From Macrotrachela quadricornifera (lineage: Eukaryota > Rotifera > Eurotatoria > Philodinida > Philodinidae): a stretch of DNA of 64,000 bases. The notes under the pieces are model-generated. The model was not told where the DNA came from. It searched no databases and worked only from the letters and a program-made list of their open reading frames with translations. Numbering within the stretch: the stretch's first letter is position 1; each line of letters opens with the position of its first letter. Below are positions 11,890 through 23,500 of the stretch, piece after piece. Made by a program: the position numbers and the translations under genes. The stretch lies in the NCBI GenBank assembly GCA_022393335.1, contig JAJEKB010021076.1:393463-457462 (forward strand), in the 5' to 3' direction.

Positions 11890-12236
11890 TGACCTACAGT
11901 GAAGGGAATAAGTATAGAAGGGAATAGGTACGGAGATAAGTAGTTAATAATAGATTTAGGGAGATAGGTATAAAAATAAGGGGTTAATGATAGATTTAGA
12001 AGGATAAGCATAGAAGTAAGGGAATGGATATAGAAATAAGGATTCAAGAACAGATTAGGGAGATAAGTATAGAAGTAAAGGATTAAGGATAGATTTAGGG
12101 GAATAAGTTTCGAAATAAGTGATTAAAAATAGATTTATGGGGATAGGTATAGAATAAGGAGATAAGTATAGAAGTAAGGAATTATGGATAGATTTAGTGG
12201 TATAAGTATAGAAGTAATAGGTTAGATATGGAGTAT
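11890..12236. repeat. ~40-bp minisatellite, about eight units
   Basis: The unit resembles GATAGATTTAGGGAGATAG, then GTATAGAAGTAAGG.. Units vary in length and sequence. The purine-rich strand is the plus strand throughout, which creates long minus-strand open frames without biological meaning. Confidence 0.75.
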
Positions 12237-12238
12237 GA

Positions 12239-12561
12239 GCAGTCGACAAGATACCCCAATGTGCTTTCTTTCTATTATCAGCTGATAACCTAACCGTATT
12301 CGAGCCAAATTATTGCCTTCATCGCTAAATTACTAAATTTAAAATATTAGCTGTTGATGAGTGTCTTATACGAAATTATTCAATCCTTTAAGAGCAATGA
12401 AACACAACTTTGGGGACTAAATAATTTCGTATAAGATTCCCATTAACAGTGAATATTTTAGATTTAGTAATTTAGCGATGAGGGTGATAATTTGGCTCGA
12501 ATACGGTTGGGTTATTAACTGATAATTGAAAGAAAACAAATGGGGATATCATGTCGACTGC
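12239..12561. mobile_element. 323-bp palindromic MITE
   Basis: Termini GCAGTCGACAAGATACCCC and, inverted, GGGGATATCATGTCGACTGC. The arms, about 130-150 nt each, stay alignable almost to the centre (ATCGCTAAATTACTAAAT; TTATACGAAATTATT). No coding capacity and no clear target-site duplication, so the superfamily cannot be named. Confidence 0.75.
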
Positions 12562-12967
12562 TTACGCCTATATAGAATTAACTAAAAGTATTAGATTAAA
12601 CGGGTTGAATGCACTTTCTTGCCAGGCTAGAACCATTTTTAGAAGAACAAATAAAAGATTGGAGCTAAAATTATTTAATGCTAGAACCTTTAAAGGATTT
12701 TAAAATGGTACCCAGATCTACAACCCTAAACGGTTCAGTATGACACGATTTTTTTTAGAGAGTATGAGATAACTCACACAACATTGAGTTTCATTAATTT
12801 CAAAGCTCTCAAACAACAATCAGGTTTCTTGAGGTTCAAGAGTTCTTGTTTTTGAACGATGAACAAAGTGCTGGAAATTTCAAGAATATAGGGTCATTTT
12901 TGATTGAATTGTAAGATTTTCAATTTTCAGCCATTTTGGCTGGGAAGAACAGACAATTGACCATAAC

Positions 12968-13090
12968 TTTTCAAGAAAGAGCTGTCAGCTCAAATTCTTT
13001 TGAGCTTTTTCCTATCTCGATACCTTCTATCAAGCAACGTGTGAATGAAGGGAATCGGCGTTGTGCACCTTGCGAGATTCTCTCGTGAGT
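12968..13090. repeat. Dispersed ~120-bp repeat, inverted partner at 6479-6598
   Basis: See the partner copy for the shared blocks. An open frame runs through this copy on the minus strand (12971-13267), but it is not conserved as protein between the two copies and I do not call it a gene. Confidence 0.6.
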
Positions 13091-14032
13091 AACGAATATA
13101 ATGCTCTTCGTCAAAAAAGGACTGCATTGAAAGACTATTTTGCCGTTTTGGACTGTTGGAGATGGTTTAATTTGTCTATGAATTGGTGAGATCTGAAGAG
13201 GCCAACTGATTTTACCCGCATCCTCGCCTTTAAGATACCTACTGTGATGAAAAAATGCATTCGACAAAGTGCTTTTCGGCGAAGAGCATAGATACCTGAG
13301 GAAACAATGAATTTGCCATGGATTTTATACATCTTAGTCTTCGGATAATTTCGGGCACCGTATATTTTATCGCACACGTTAACACCATTTTCTAGCTCTT
13401 AGCTCTACCAACACTGAAAAAATGATAATTTTGTATTTTAATAATGCTGCGATAATTGGCATCGTATAATTCTAGATATAAGACGAAACTGCTGTGAATG
13501 AGCTGATGGTCTATTTTTCTAGATATATTATGAACTGTTTAGAAAAATCGTCTATACGCATCAAAATTAATTTGATGTTAAAGAGGATAATAGAAATTCT
13601 AACATGGTAGAAGGTTGCAGCGTGGCTTTTAACTAGGGCCGATTCGTGGGCCAATCTACTCCCGTCCTTTCACTGTGTTGATGAAATGAATATTTAAATA
13701 CATTTTGTTGTTAACGAGAAATATAGCTCATTGGTGTATATATGTACGGTATCTGATTGATGGTTCTTGCATTCACATCTGACTTTCATCGCTTCAGGTA
13801 AAAATTCAATTCATTCGCTCAAGTAGGTTAAGACCATCACGACATGATATTGATAGTGATGAATCTTAGATGAATTGATGTTTCAGTTTTGAATTTTCTC
13901 AATTTCAATTGGAACATATCATGACGCAAGAAATGTTTCACTGGAGACGTGATTCTTGTGTTTATTCTTTGTATTTTTACACGCAACAAATCGCATTTTC
14001 AGGCAAAACATATTTACATGAGTTGAACATTC
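13091..14032. other. No gene seen
   Basis: AT-rich DNA with short open frames only. It leads directly into the orphan F-box exon at 14033. Confidence 0.4.
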
Positions 14033-14152
14033 ATGTCTGATGAAATGATTTCATCTCTACATACATTACCCGTCGAATTTGTTTATGATATATTGGACAA
14101 TCTTAATCAATTACCCATTTTTCGAGCAGACCAAAATGTCTCAATACCATAA
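14033..14152 (+). pseudogene. Orphan F-box-like first exon
   Basis: A 39-codon open frame starts with MSDEMISSLHTLPVEFVYDI, then a Leu-Asp-Asn-Leu and a stop after 39 residues. It closely matches the start of the F-box/LRR gene at 47664, which reads MSNKIILSLHTLPIELVYRI. The LPxEhhxxIhxxL pattern is the core of an F-box helix. The second half of the F-box and all LRR exons are missing downstream, where only intergenic DNA and the receptor at 14684 follow. It is best read as a fragment left by gene duplication and truncation. Confidence 0.65.
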
Positions 14153-14683
14153 CCAAGACTTATAACCTATATTGGATAAATTATAGCTTTATTTTTAAAG
14201 TCAGATTTTTATCATTCTGGAATCGATAGTTTTCTTATTTAGAATAAACGCAACTACTTATTCTTCTGAAACATGTTGACACTAAGTAATTTTGACAGTA
14301 CAGAAAAATTAACAATGCATTCATATTAGATTTGGATTTTTGAAAAGCAAATTTTAATGCCGACGTCATATATAATTAATAATCGCACCGATTCACTTAG
14401 TTGCCTGTCAAAAGTGTCTTCATGTATTCATTATAATGAAAGCATGTTCTACGCACGACTAAACTTTACGAAATAAATCAGTCGTTTGTCGACTGACGTT
14501 AATGCTTTCTGCTATTTTATTTTTTTTAGATGGCAATCATTTCTAGATGTTTCTATATAATCTTGCTCTATGTGAGAGCAGAAGTGCATAAAATATTATT
14601 AAAACTCAACAAAACGAATAGAGAATTTATTAAAATAAGTTAGCTGTGTTTACATTTTAAGTTATTACGCACTAGCATTCAAG

Positions 14684-15658
14684 ATGCAAATAGATATAAA
14701 ACAAACGATTGGCGATACTAGTGACACTCAACAAAATACTACTGTTCGATTAATTACTGAATTGATAAGATTTAATATTTTACTTGGATTTGGAGTGCCA
14801 TCGTTTATTTGTTATGTTTTCATCCTTATTTATATATTCACTCATAAAACTCTTCGTTCAGCACCTAATAATTATTGTCTTCTCATTATCTTAATTCTTC
14901 AGTTTTTTTGCAACATATTTGATATTCCATCACAGATGTATTTTTATTGGCAAGGTAGAGTACTCATCGAGAGTGGTGTCTATTGTTATATGTGGCAATT
15001 TATTGATTATTGTACTTGGACAGTCAATTTGATATTACTAGCATGGGCATCATTTGAACGGCATTTTCTGATTTTTCATGAACGATTTCTTCGTTCAAAA
15101 TGGGCAAATATATGTTTGCATTATGCACCACCTTTTATAATTATTACCTACGGCATATGTTACTATATTTATGGCTTTGCGTTTTATAAATGCAAAAATC
15201 CTTATCTATTTCAACAGAATTTTTGCAATGGTCCCTGTTACTCAAATAATCAATCTATGATGTTGTGGAACAGAGTGGTTAATTATATACTTCCTTCAAT
15301 ATGTACTGCTATATTTAGTGTTGCACTTTTACTTCGTGTAATATATTCGAAGCGTCATCTTCAGCGGGCATTTAGCTGGCGAAAACACAGTAAAATGGCT
15401 TATCAAATTATATCTATATCATTTCTCAGTATTGCAACTATCTTGCCATACAGTATCAGTGGCTTTTTGAATAATATTCGTCCCAATACTGTACCAAAAC
15501 AGATAGGAAATCTTTTCGCATTCATAGCTGTTGTAGAACCTCTATGTGTGCCATTTGTATATTTGACGTCAATATCAGAAATCTGGACATCAATTAAAAC
15601 AAAAATTCGTCGTGCAACTACTCGACAAACAGCTCCAATAGTCTTTTTAAAAAAATAA
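14684..15658 (+). CDS. Rhodopsin-like G protein-coupled receptor, single exon
   Basis: A 324-residue seven-helix protein; hydrophobic segments lie near residues 29-53, 64-88, 103-129, 143-167, 195-219, 238-262 and 276-297. An N-terminal NTT sequon at residues 18-20 could be glycosylated. Glu-Arg-His (125-127) takes the place of E/DRY at the end of helix 3. Cys101 at the top of helix 3 can pair with Cys181 or Cys185 in loop 2. The third intracellular loop is basic (RHLQRAFSWRKHSK, about 224-237) and the tail is short with Arg/Lys. The gene has no intron. Likely a plasma-membrane chemosensory or peptide receptor of unknown ligand. An AATAAA-like signal follows within about 60 nt of the stop. 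Confidence 0.85.
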   Translation: MQIDIKQTIGDTSDTQQNTTVRLITELIRFNILLGFGVPSFICYVFILIYIFTHKTLRSAPNNYCLLIILILQFFCNIFDIPSQMYFYWQGRVLIESGVYCYMWQFIDYCTWTVNLILLAWASFERHFLIFHERFLRSKWANICLHYAPPFIIITYGICYYIYGFAFYKCKNPYLFQQNFCNGPCYSNNQSMMLWNRVVNYILPSICTAIFSVALLLRVIYSKRHLQRAFSWRKHSKMAYQIISISFLSIATILPYSISGFLNNIRPNTVPKQIGNLFAFIAVVEPLCVPFVYLTSISEIWTSIKTKIRRATTRQTAPIVFLKK

Positions 15659-16019
15659 ACACAATTTAGCTAGTATTTGTATTTTTGATGAAATTTTCTT
15701 ATATAATAATAAACGATGATATTCTATTGTCTCTTTCTTGAAAGAAGCGGTCGTGTAACCACCGATACTTATGTCTTTTTCGGCAAGAACACGTGAACAC
15801 TTTCTGCCTCCATCATTTCGGATTAGAAACGCGAATAATAGTCAATTTAATGACGTGTAAACGTTGATTATTGGGGGTGTGCGTGACTTAAGTATAAAAT
15901 TCGGGTTATTAAGAATTTTCAAGACTCATTTCCGTGGATAAATGAAGATAATTTAATAACTGACGTGAATACGTCAATTAATTTGAATTTGACAGCGCTT
16001 CTACATATAATACATTTAT
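15659..16019. other. No gene seen
   Basis: Intergenic DNA between the receptor and a minus-strand hypothetical frame. Two short direct repeats of a TAATGACGTGTAAACGT-like motif (about 15848 and 15958) are visible, without an obvious role. Confidence 0.35.
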
Positions 16020-16463
16020 TCATTTTGTTTTTAGTTCAATTAAAAACTGTCTCTTTTGAGAAGCTACCTTTAATCCGTATTGCATCTTACCTATTCCAGG
16101 AAATTGTTCATCGATAATAATTCTTTGATTATTACTATTTGGTAATATCAAATCAAGAGGTGTACCACATCGATATAATTCATCCATAAATTCTTCGAAA
16201 AAGATATGATCAAGTCGAATAAAAATAAAATAATCTGATCGAGTATAAAGAAGATATGCATTAAATATACACGTATCAATATTTAAAGAAAGGGCCAGTG
16301 TCAATAAGGTATGTTTTCGGCCCAAAAAACTAAGTTCCGAGATCCATATATTCGAAATCAGCATCAAATTCTGAGTAGGATAGCGTTTAAAAACTCTCTT
16401 TCGAAAAATCTGATTCATGACGGGGGAGTAGGACAAAGTCAAGAAAAATTGGTTTTTCTTCAT
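16020..16463 (-). CDS. Hypothetical protein or terminal exon
   Basis: A 147-codon frame, long for DNA this AT-rich. The C-terminal two thirds are protein-like: aromatic and acidic residues (RLDHIFFEEFMDELYRCGT) and a Gly-Ile-Gly-Lys stretch near the end. The N-terminal third is less convincing and may be intron or leader. A GTAAG donor-like site (GGAATAG|GTAAGATG) lies near the 3' end, so the gene could be spliced there. No family was recognised. Confidence 0.4.
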   Translation of the reverse strand: MKKNQFFLTLSYSPVMNQIFRKRVFKRYPTQNLMLISNIWISELSFLGRKHTLLTLALSLNIDTCIFNAYLLYTRSDYFIFIRLDHIFFEEFMDELYRCGTPLDLILPNSNNQRIIIDEQFPGIGKMQYGLKVASQKRQFLIELKTK

Positions 16464-16535
16464 TCGATCCAGTTAGTGTCTATTCCTATACAGTTGAGTA
16501 CGCTGCTGACGAATATTATAATTAAAATGTTGTGA

Positions 16536-17135
16536 AATGCTTTAATGTCAAATGGAATCCGAAAGAAAAGTCATCCTTGAATTCTCCTTGTTTCGGTTTT
16601 GTCCTCACAGCTCATAGAGACAGCATGTATAATAGACTAAATGCGTCTGATCGTACGTAATTCATTGTGTTCTAGCAGATTTCGAAAGAGTTACGATAAT
16701 CAAACATCATTATCGATTGACTAACTGCGTACGAGCGTCCCAATTGCCTATGTCTAAAAATAGCTATATTTTGCTAATCGTCAAAGGTATACTTAGGAGT
16801 CACGAGTGAAAGATATATTTCTAGTGGATATATACCAAGTAATACTCTGTCTAATAGTACACTTCTTTAACTAATTTTCGATGTAGAAAGTACGCATTCA
16901 GTAACATCAAAATCTAATACTTTTTTCTAGGGTTTGTTGGAAAACATTTTTTTCCCAATTTAGTACCTATAACTAAATAAGATGAAAATATTATTTACAT
17001 ATGGATATACAAAAGTAGTGGCAACGACATTTTAGTAGCGCACGCTAAGCCTGATAAAAGTTCCTTTTCACAACGGATGATAGAGAAAAAAAATGCTCGC
17101 TTTTTCTATCTTGAACTAATATCGTAATGATGAGA
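16536..17135. other. No gene seen
   Basis: Non-coding AT-rich DNA. 17084-17110 contains GATAGAGAAAAAAAATGCTC, similar to the subterminal core of the T1 MITEs (CATAGAGAAAAGAATGCTC), but no T1 terminus is present nearby. Confidence 0.35.
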
Positions 17136-18974
17136 GGAGGGAGGCGCATAAGAAGACATATCGGTCCACTAGGACTTTTCTCGACAGATTTTATTGAATC
17201 TCATATCAATTGAAAGAACATATTGAAACTAACATTTTGATACTATTTTCATGGTGTATTAATCGAATTTTCGAAACAAAAGCTAACTAACAAAATACTT
17301 CATTTTTGGTCATTAATCTAGTACTCGACCCTACTATGGTCGAGTTAGTTTTACACTAAATTGATAGGAAAAAATAGTTGTAAAATTAAGTACTTTATAG
17401 TTTTTTGATAGGGCTTCAACCTTATATATGAATCAATAATTAATTATTTGATTTAGTAGGAAAGTGATTTAATATCCTGTGACACATTGTTGATAGAGGT
17501 TCCATATTTCTCATCAACTTTTGTCTTTCACAAAATATTTAGTTGTAAAAGTTCATACGGCCAAAATTCTATTATTTCTCATTTGATAGCTCTTTTGAAA
17601 AGCTATAGAACTGTCTATTTTCCAAAGTCTCAAAAATATGACCACTAGAAAAAATTCCTAGTCAAATTGTACTCGGAGTATGATTTTTGTCGTGTTTTTG
17701 TCTATTTTTCACTAGTAATGAGTATTTTTCTGTCAATAAAGTCCTAGTATAAGTCAAAACTAATATCAACAATATGTTTTGTGAAAGACAAAACTTGATG
17801 AGAATTATGGGACTTATATCAACAATGTGTCACAGTATATTAAACCACTTTCCTACTAAATCAAATAATAAATTATTGATTCATATATGGGCCAAATCAT
17901 TTGTTAGCGACGTGACTTTGTAAAAATATACTCCATATATCTCTGCTAAGAGAGCTATCATACACCTGCCTGTTTATTGATCAGATACATACTAAAGCGC
18001 ACTACGTATTCCAAAAATATCAGCTCTAAAAATCCTTGCTTCAAAAAACATATTACTGAAAAACTAGTGTTAGCGACGTGATGCAAAAAAGGACATCATT
18101 TTTCACTTCATATATATCAGCTAAAAAAATTTATGACTATTGACAGCATTTTGTCAAAAGCTAATGGCGCATATTGTAGACGACACTTTGAGCTACAAAT
18201 TTTGCATCAGAAGGTTTTTGCCCATAAGCGTAGTTTTTAAAAAAACTGACGTATTCTGACGTTAGAGACGTGACCGATTTGTTAACAACGTGACAGCGTG
18301 CGAATTGGCCATTTTTGATAGGTTCATATCTCTGGTAATGTTTGCGCATTTTCAATGAAATTTCGACTTGAAATTCATTCAAGTGTCCTCTCTTCAAAAT
18401 CATATTAAAAGACGGATTGACGTTTTCTAAAAACCACTAGGCAGCTCGATTTTCCAACAAGAGGTCTACGAGTCGTTTTTTAACAAAAATGCGCTAAAAA
18501 TTGAGTAATATAGCAAAAGGTTTTGAGAAGCACTTTTTGTGGTTATGACAACTAAAGAAACCAGAGGAAAATTCGTTTTCTCCTTGAATGAGAGCAATAA
18601 AAGACGCTTATGCTGAACTTTTGTACTTGAACTGCAACTTTTACAGAAAAACCAAAATGTCCTATTCTGCCTGATTTGACCCATATAGAGTTGAAGCCCT
18701 ATCAAAAAGCTATAAAGTACTTAATTTTACAACTATTTTTTCTTATCAATTTAGTGTAAAACTAACACGATCATAGTAGGGTCGAGTACTAGATTAATGA
18801 CCAGAAATGAAGTATTTTGTTAGTTAGCTTTTGTTTCGAAAATTCGATTAATACACCATGAAAATAGTATCAAAATGTTAGTTTCAATATGTTCTTTCAA
18901 TTGATATGAGATTCAATAAAATCTGTCGAGAAAAGTCCTAGTGGGCGGATTTGCCTTCTTATGCGTCCCTCTCC
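17136..18974. mobile_element. Nested palindromic (foldback) element, ~1.84 kb
   Basis: Outer arms are 17136-17425 and about 18690-18974, close to 290 nt each and nearly identical as reverse complements (GTACTCGACCCTACTATG.; TTAACAAAATACTTCAT..). A second inverted pair sits inside the left half: 17430-17535 against 17765-17895 (GTAGGAAAGTG.TTTAATAT). The remaining 800 nt carry four dispersed copies of a GTTAGCGACGTGA-like motif (17903, 18069, 18260, 18281). No transposase frame is present. Termini look like GGAGGGAGGCGCATAAGAAG; no target duplication is clear. Confidence 0.7.
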
Positions 18975-20573
18975 TTTATTTTGAGAACAAATTCTAAAAT
19001 TTATGTAGAAAAAAATTCTCTTTTAAATCAATTTAGAGTGCGGTTGTTTAACGATGTTTTACGTTGTCAAAGAAAGGGAAAAAAATATCGTACTCTAGAT
19101 AAGTTACCTGTTCTATTTTCTTTGTCTTTATTTCTCTATGACTGAAAAAAATAAATTACATAAAATAAGTGAATAGGAAAAAAACTTTTTTTTCTCATTG
19201 AGAAGCTTTTAATTATAGTACTTGAGCTATACGATAGTAAATTCAACAAAAAATGAATTATAACTAATAGTAGAAAAAGGGATGATTTCTGTATCGTTTG
19301 ATCAATGAATCTCTATCGACATATTACTTCTACTTTTATGTATACATATGGTTGTCATAGCTTCAGATTTGTATCAACAACAATAATTTGAGAATCGTTT
19401 TTTTTTCAAACTCGTTTTATTATGTTAGAGTGAGCCTGTTTGTATTTTTAAATAATTAACTTCATGTTTGAACCACACTTCTATATAATATTTATTTTCT
19501 TTTTACTATATGCCTACAAAAAAAATTCTTTACATTACCGCAAAAAGTTACTATACATATTCACCAGCTGTCATTACATTCTTACTTCTTCAAGAAAGTT
19601 TTATTTAAAATTTTTAAAATTTTTTATATGAAAGAGGTATACATGGTTTCCCACGATCTATTGGGACCTACTAGAGTGTTTATAAGGATTTACCAGGTTC
19701 TAGCTGTTACTGCAATACTTTGTGTGCTCTTTCATGATACACTCAGTTAGTGCGGCGTGATGCAGGCCCTGGTAGAGACTGAATTATTATGTAATTCATT
19801 TGTGTCATCCAGTCTAGAATTTATCAGATAAGATCAGTTTTAATCCATATATAGATAACTATAGAATATTGCACAATTAAATAAATTATACTTTCAAACG
19901 ATAAATGTATCTTAGAAAGTCGAGGCGGCGTGAGGAGCGAAAAGTCTGCCCAGTTTCGACCCCTAAAACGCAGTAGTTTTTGATCTGATAACAAAGACTC
20001 TGGAAGAAGCACCATTTTCACATTTCATAGACTTGATAAAACATATGTTTTCAATCTCTAATGAACATAGATAGATCCTTTTCCATGACTAAAAATATAG
20101 TTGGTCTTAAATATCTAAAAGTCGATTTAAGAAGTTCTAACCCTTAAGAATATAATTTTCTAGTTTAAGATCTTCTTGAAGGTTTCCATCTTTCAGAAAT
20201 AGTCTAATTAGTAGTATAGTCCACGTAAAATATTGCTGCCATCCGAATTAGTACCACAAATATGTCATTCAATAACTCTCACAAAATATAGAACTTTCTA
20301 AAAATATTGCCTGTATAAATTTGTGTTATTTTGTCATTCGTCTGGTAAAATTTATATATAGATTATATTGATTTCATTCAGTAATTAGCAAACTCCGTTG
20401 GTAGTGTCCTCGTATTTTGCAAAATCTGAGTTTTTTTCATGTGTACAAATGTTCTTCGTCTCACCATAAAATTTAATTTCATACACACATAATTACTTGA
20501 CTATGTTTATTTATTTTCTTTTAGCTTGATCAAAAACCAAGTTCGTGTTTCAGAAAAGTTTACCTTCATCACA
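18975..20573. other. No gene seen; 5' flank of the PAN-domain gene
   Basis: AT-rich DNA with no convincing coding stretch. The region just before 20574 (TTTATTTTCTTTTAG at about 20510-20524) could be an intron acceptor, so an untranslated 5' exon upstream is possible. Confidence 0.35.
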
Positions 20574-23500
20574 ATGATTCCTCCTTCAAAGCCTGTTTCA
20601 TTAAGTATAATATTCATCATCATAGCAGCAGCTATTGTTGTTCCGATCGTTATTCATTTTTGTTCACAAAATCATCCAGTTCCATCATCAAGTAAGCATT
20701 TCTTTGATGTTTTATAAATATTAAGAGAAGATTATCCTGACCATTACACAAACGAATCGTTGCTAAATTATTTTTGGCTTTTATTTGAGCTAAGAACAAT
20801 TTTGCGGTAACCAGTCTTCCTCAAATCTGGAAAATGTTCTGGTGAATTTTTTTTTCAAAATTTACTCATTTGCTAGATGTAGTAATAAGACAACAAAGCA
20901 TTGAACACTGTTCAATAAGAAGAATCGCGAAGTAAACCCTAATAAGAGAACAAATAAACTACTGTTTTAACTATTCTATCAATTTTCTGCTATCAAGATG
21001 CGTATATTATTTGCATTTTCATCACTGTCCAACATAAAAATGAATTTCTCGATTTTACATTAATTATCAACCATCGTGTTCTTTTATATTCTCAGTTGAA
21101 TTCAATAAACACTTATGAGTGGAAATAGACATTCATACAATGCAATCATTATACAAAAAAATTACAAAGCTCTCGTTTATGTTGACACTCACTATGATTT
21201 ACTATGCTCTAAACGAAATCCACCTCTTCCTGAACGCTGAAAATACATCTTTAACAAGTTCCTGAATCCGAAAAGGATCTTCTCTTAGTCACGTAGAGAA
21301 CCTTTATTTGGAAAACTATTAAGATTTTGAACGAAAAGCATTGAAGTTTTTATAGTTAATCAAAAATCTCTACAGGTTCCAAAAAGTGCTTGTCTTGTCT
21401 AAAAAATCTAAAAAAACTATCAGAAACAAAGATTCTTCCCATTTGGCTGCTAGAATATTTTTCTTTTGCTTAGCCACTTTCATAAACCTTTTTATCAATT
21501 TCTATAAAAACAAAAGACTTTGTTCATAGCTTAGCACTCGTGGCCAGCTGAGTAATAAGAGCATAGGAAACACAAAATTCACACTTGAGGAAAAATACAG
21601 TTAATTATAGATATACATCGAATGAGATCACTTTCTCAAATCATTTATCAACAGAAAGAGTGTCACGGAAATGATACTTTTATTTATGCTCTAATAGCAA
21701 ATATGTGTGATGGATTTGTACGTAAGGACGATTGGAACTTGCCTGGAAATGATATACCTGGTTTTCCGGTAAACACATCCGATTATGCTAGTTGTTGCTC
21801 AATATGTCAAGCAACTGTAGGATGCGTTGCTTTTTCGTACACAAACTCAACTCAAAATTGTTGGCCAAAAACAAGTATGGGAAATAATGGAAGTTCCGAT
21901 GCAGATACAATATCTGGATACGATCGTAAGTGTTCCAACTCTCTATTAGAAGGTGCTATATTATCCACAAGAGTTCCTTAATAAATAAGGGTTTTTTTTC
22001 GAAATGTACTGAATCATTTGAAAAACAACTAAACTTTCGACAATTTTCCTTGCATAGAATTTCTTGACAAAAAATTTGCAACAGGAATATTTGAAAGTCT
22101 TGCTTTGCTAATCGGCATAAATCTCATCAGTTAAATGAAAGTATAGAAAAAATCTCTCTCTATTTGTTAGTCTTGTGTCTTTTCAATCAGAATTTGTTGT
22201 TGATGAGATATAATGAAGAAGAGAAGTTTTCAGTCATGTGCCAACGGAATGTGGAGCCTCTTTGTTCGTCGATTGATCTCAATTTGCTCTTGTTTCTTTC
22301 AGAGACTTCTCTTTAAGAGAACAAATTGCGCACTTTTTGTTTTCTTTCCTGAAACGAGAAGAAAGTTTAGTAAAAACACATGAAAATCTTTGGGGTTTAC
22401 TGGAAATTTATGCAGATTCTGTACTAAACAATCGAGAATATTCATCTAAATATCGAATATTTGACAGTGTTTACACAAAAACTTTTTATTACCTATAAAA
22501 CCTTCATCTTCATAAAGAAAAATTCTACTGGTTTATGTGCAGCAAAAGAGCAGATTTTATTCAAAATGTAGCACTCGTGAGGAACTAAAAGAGCAGAGAA
22601 TAGGAAAGACAAAATACACTCGATCAAAATGCACACTGTTATAGAACCACATTGAGTGTGACGACTGTTTCAAATCTTAGGTCTTTACAATGTGTGCTAT
22701 TGAAATGATGTTTTTATTTATGTTTATACAGCGAACACATGTAATGGTTTTGTACGTAAGGACGATTGGAACTTACCTGGAAATAATATCCCTGGTTTTC
22801 CGGTAAACACATCCGATTATGCGAGCTGTTGCTCAAAATGTCAAGCAACTGTAGGATGCGTTGCTTTTTCGTATACAATCTCAACTCGCAGTTGCTGGCC
22901 AAAAACGAGTGTGGGAAAAGATGGAAGTTCCGATGCAAATGCAATATCTGGATACGATCGTAAGTGTGCCAACTCTCTATTACTTGGGTCTGACCAAAAG
23001 TTCTAATTGTGATACCTTAATACCTTATGATAAACTTTAAGTACTTTGCTTTCTATATCATCTGATAGAGAAAAAAAGCTCTATCTTTCTATGCTATTTG
23101 ATCACTATGCATCTAGTATCATAATAATAGAATTTTCATAAAAACTATTTTTGTTGACACCTAGTTGGTTCTTTAGATTGTAATGGATGAAGAACTTTGT
23201 ATCCCATTTTATCATTTTGTCGTTAATTAACAAACTACTTTAAAGACTAAAATATACTAGAAGATGCAGCGTGAAAAGCTGTACAAATTATAAAGGACTA
23301 CTTATTTATAGTTGCATGTTTCTTGTTTTCAAAATGAGCAAAACTTTGAGCGACTATATTTCGACGTTACGAAAACAAGTAACGCTCGTCTAAAGACTCG
23401 CTCAGCTCTTTCTCGTAGAAATAGTGTTTCTAAATTACTGTCAAGCTATTCATTTATAAAATTTTAAAAAATCGAAGTCAGATTCAAGTTCTTGGACATT

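Larger units (their letters stand above)
8395..12762. mobile_element. Candidate large TA-flanked terminal-inverted-repeat element (~4.4 kb)
   Basis: The left end CTCTCTAAAAAAAAGCATGC (8395) and the right end read on the other strand, CTCTCTAAAAAAAATCGTGT, share 14 identical terminal bases. Diverged similarity continues for about 45 nt (CATAC[A/T]GAAC, then GGGTT[T/G]TAGA). Both ends abut TA (8393-8394 and 12763-12764). Subterminal blocks related to AAATGGTTCTAGAG occur in tandem at the left and inverted at the right (12625-12720). No transposase was recognised inside. The interior holds two minisatellites, a 323-bp palindromic MITE and short direct repeats. An alternative is two separate inverted short elements with unrelated DNA between. 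Confidence 0.4.

Noticed and set aside
11035..12249. Several 64-118-codon frames on both strands
   Set aside because: All run through minisatellites and change with the repeat phase.
12971..13377. Minus-strand frames of 80-98 codons
   Set aside because: They cross a dispersed repeat whose other copy (6479-6598) is not open in the same frame; no domain is visible.
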